NCBI GenBank assembly: GCA_017959645.1
Contig: JAGDAE010000173.1
Location: 1 to 5,784 of the forward strand
Reading direction: 5' to 3'
Length of the DNA: 5,784 nucleotides
Source: Kiritimatiellia bacterium
GTDB lineage: Bacteria; Verrucomicrobiota; Kiritimatiellia; RFP12; UBA1067
Below, piece after piece: positions 5,384 to 5,784 of the stretch (the first letter of the stretch is position 1; each line of letters starts with the position of its first letter). The notes beneath the pieces are model-generated. The model saw nothing but the letters and a program-made list of their open reading frames with translations, was not told the origin of the DNA and did no database searches. Position numbers and translations under genes: made by a program.

Positions 5384-5784
5384 GTCGCAAGCGCCCCCGT
5401 CAGATCCCGCGCCGCTGCGAAACCGTGCTTTTCGCAGTAGGCGGCGATTCCGTCGCAAACCCCGGCGACGACGCCTGGATCGGTGAATATCGCAGTTCCC
5501 ACCGCGACCGCAGTCGCGCCGGCGAGCATGAACTCGATCGCGTCGCCGGCCCCGCAGACGCCTCCCATCGCGAGAATCGGAAGTTTCGAGGCGCGATGCG
5601 CATCGTACACCAGCTTGACCGCGGCAGGATGAATTCCCCGCCCCGAAAGCCCGCCGGTCGCGTTCGCCAGAACCGGACGCCGGTTTTCGATGTCGATCAC
5701 CATCGCCGGAAACGTGTTCGTCAGCGACAACGCGTCCGCTCCGTTGTCTTCGCACGCTTTCGCGTAAGGCGCAATGTCGGGCAC
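5380..5784 (-). CDS. pyrD: Dihydroorotate dehydrogenase, class 1B type, C-terminal part (5' end beyond window)
   Basis: This cytoplasmic flavoenzyme oxidises dihydroorotate to orotate in pyrimidine synthesis; class 1B uses NAD through a PyrK subunit. The last 134 residues are visible, less than half of a usual 300-310-residue protein. Numbered from the window edge, they show GADALSLTNTF (15-25), RPVLANATGGLSGRGI (36-51), PILAMGGVCGAGDAIEFMLAGA (69-90) and VAVGTAIF (93-100), the FMN-phosphate-binding end of the barrel. The pattern resembles class 1B (GGLSG, MGG, VGTA) more than the membrane-bound class 2. The catalytic cysteine lies in the missing part. The GTG at the very edge is only an internal valine codon, not the start. 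The gene ends with a TGA that overlaps the ATG of the permease, so the two share a transcript. Confidence 0.93.
   Translation of the reverse strand: MPDIAPYAKACEDNGADALSLTNTFPAMVIDIENRRPVLANATGGLSGRGIHPAAVKLVYDAHRASKLPILAMGGVCGAGDAIEFMLAGATAVAVGTAIFTDPGVVAGVCDGIAAYCEKHGFAAARDLTGALAT

Overview
The window looks like a piece of a moderately GC-rich Gram-negative chromosome. Two blocks of intact minus-strand housekeeping or signalling genes flank about 1.5 kb (roughly 2.5-4.3 kb) of decayed accessory genes and AT-richer repeats. An LptF/LptG-type permease implies an outer membrane with an LPS-like glycolipid. The ORF6N/PLD-type protein remnant and the overall gene style remind me of the PVC group (Lentisphaerae, Kiritimatiellae, Verrucomicrobia), but this is a weak inference from family memory and the lineage stays open.

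Left block (1-2503, all minus, transcribed right to left): a large signalling protein with three domains (receiver, PP2C/SpoIIE-type phosphatase, RsbW-like HATPase), then a 102-residue histidine phosphotransfer (Hpt) protein, then a polyprenyl-phosphate sugar transferase cut by the window edge. The first two genes overlap by ATGA and the third starts 8 bp after the second stops, so this is one operon. A consensus extended -10 box lies just upstream. The receiver-phosphatase-kinase plus Hpt pair matches the HsbR/HptB layout of Pseudomonas aeruginosa. Here it is tied to a gene that starts exopolysaccharide or O-antigen synthesis. The likely logic is: hybrid kinase -> Hpt -> receiver -> phosphatase/kinase balance on an anti-anti-sigma protein that is not in the window.

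Middle block (2504-4285): a 360-bp gap with the operon promoter and two pairs of direct repeats; the C-terminal half of an AbiEii-type nucleotidyltransferase toxin (minus, pseudogene); a divergent ORF6N DNA-binding protein with a PLD-like C-terminus (plus, pseudogene with at least two frameshifts and probable deletions); then a 276-bp stretch with two hairpins that share an identical core and differ in their arms only by compensatory changes, followed by a tandem 18-bp repeat.

Right block (4286-5784, minus): the C-terminal part of PyrD (dihydroorotate dehydrogenase, class 1B type) overlapping by ATGA an intact 365-residue LptF/LptG-family permease.

The most notable items are the signalling/sugar-transferase operon and the twin covarying hairpins. 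I see no tRNA, rRNA, CRISPR array or intact mobile element.
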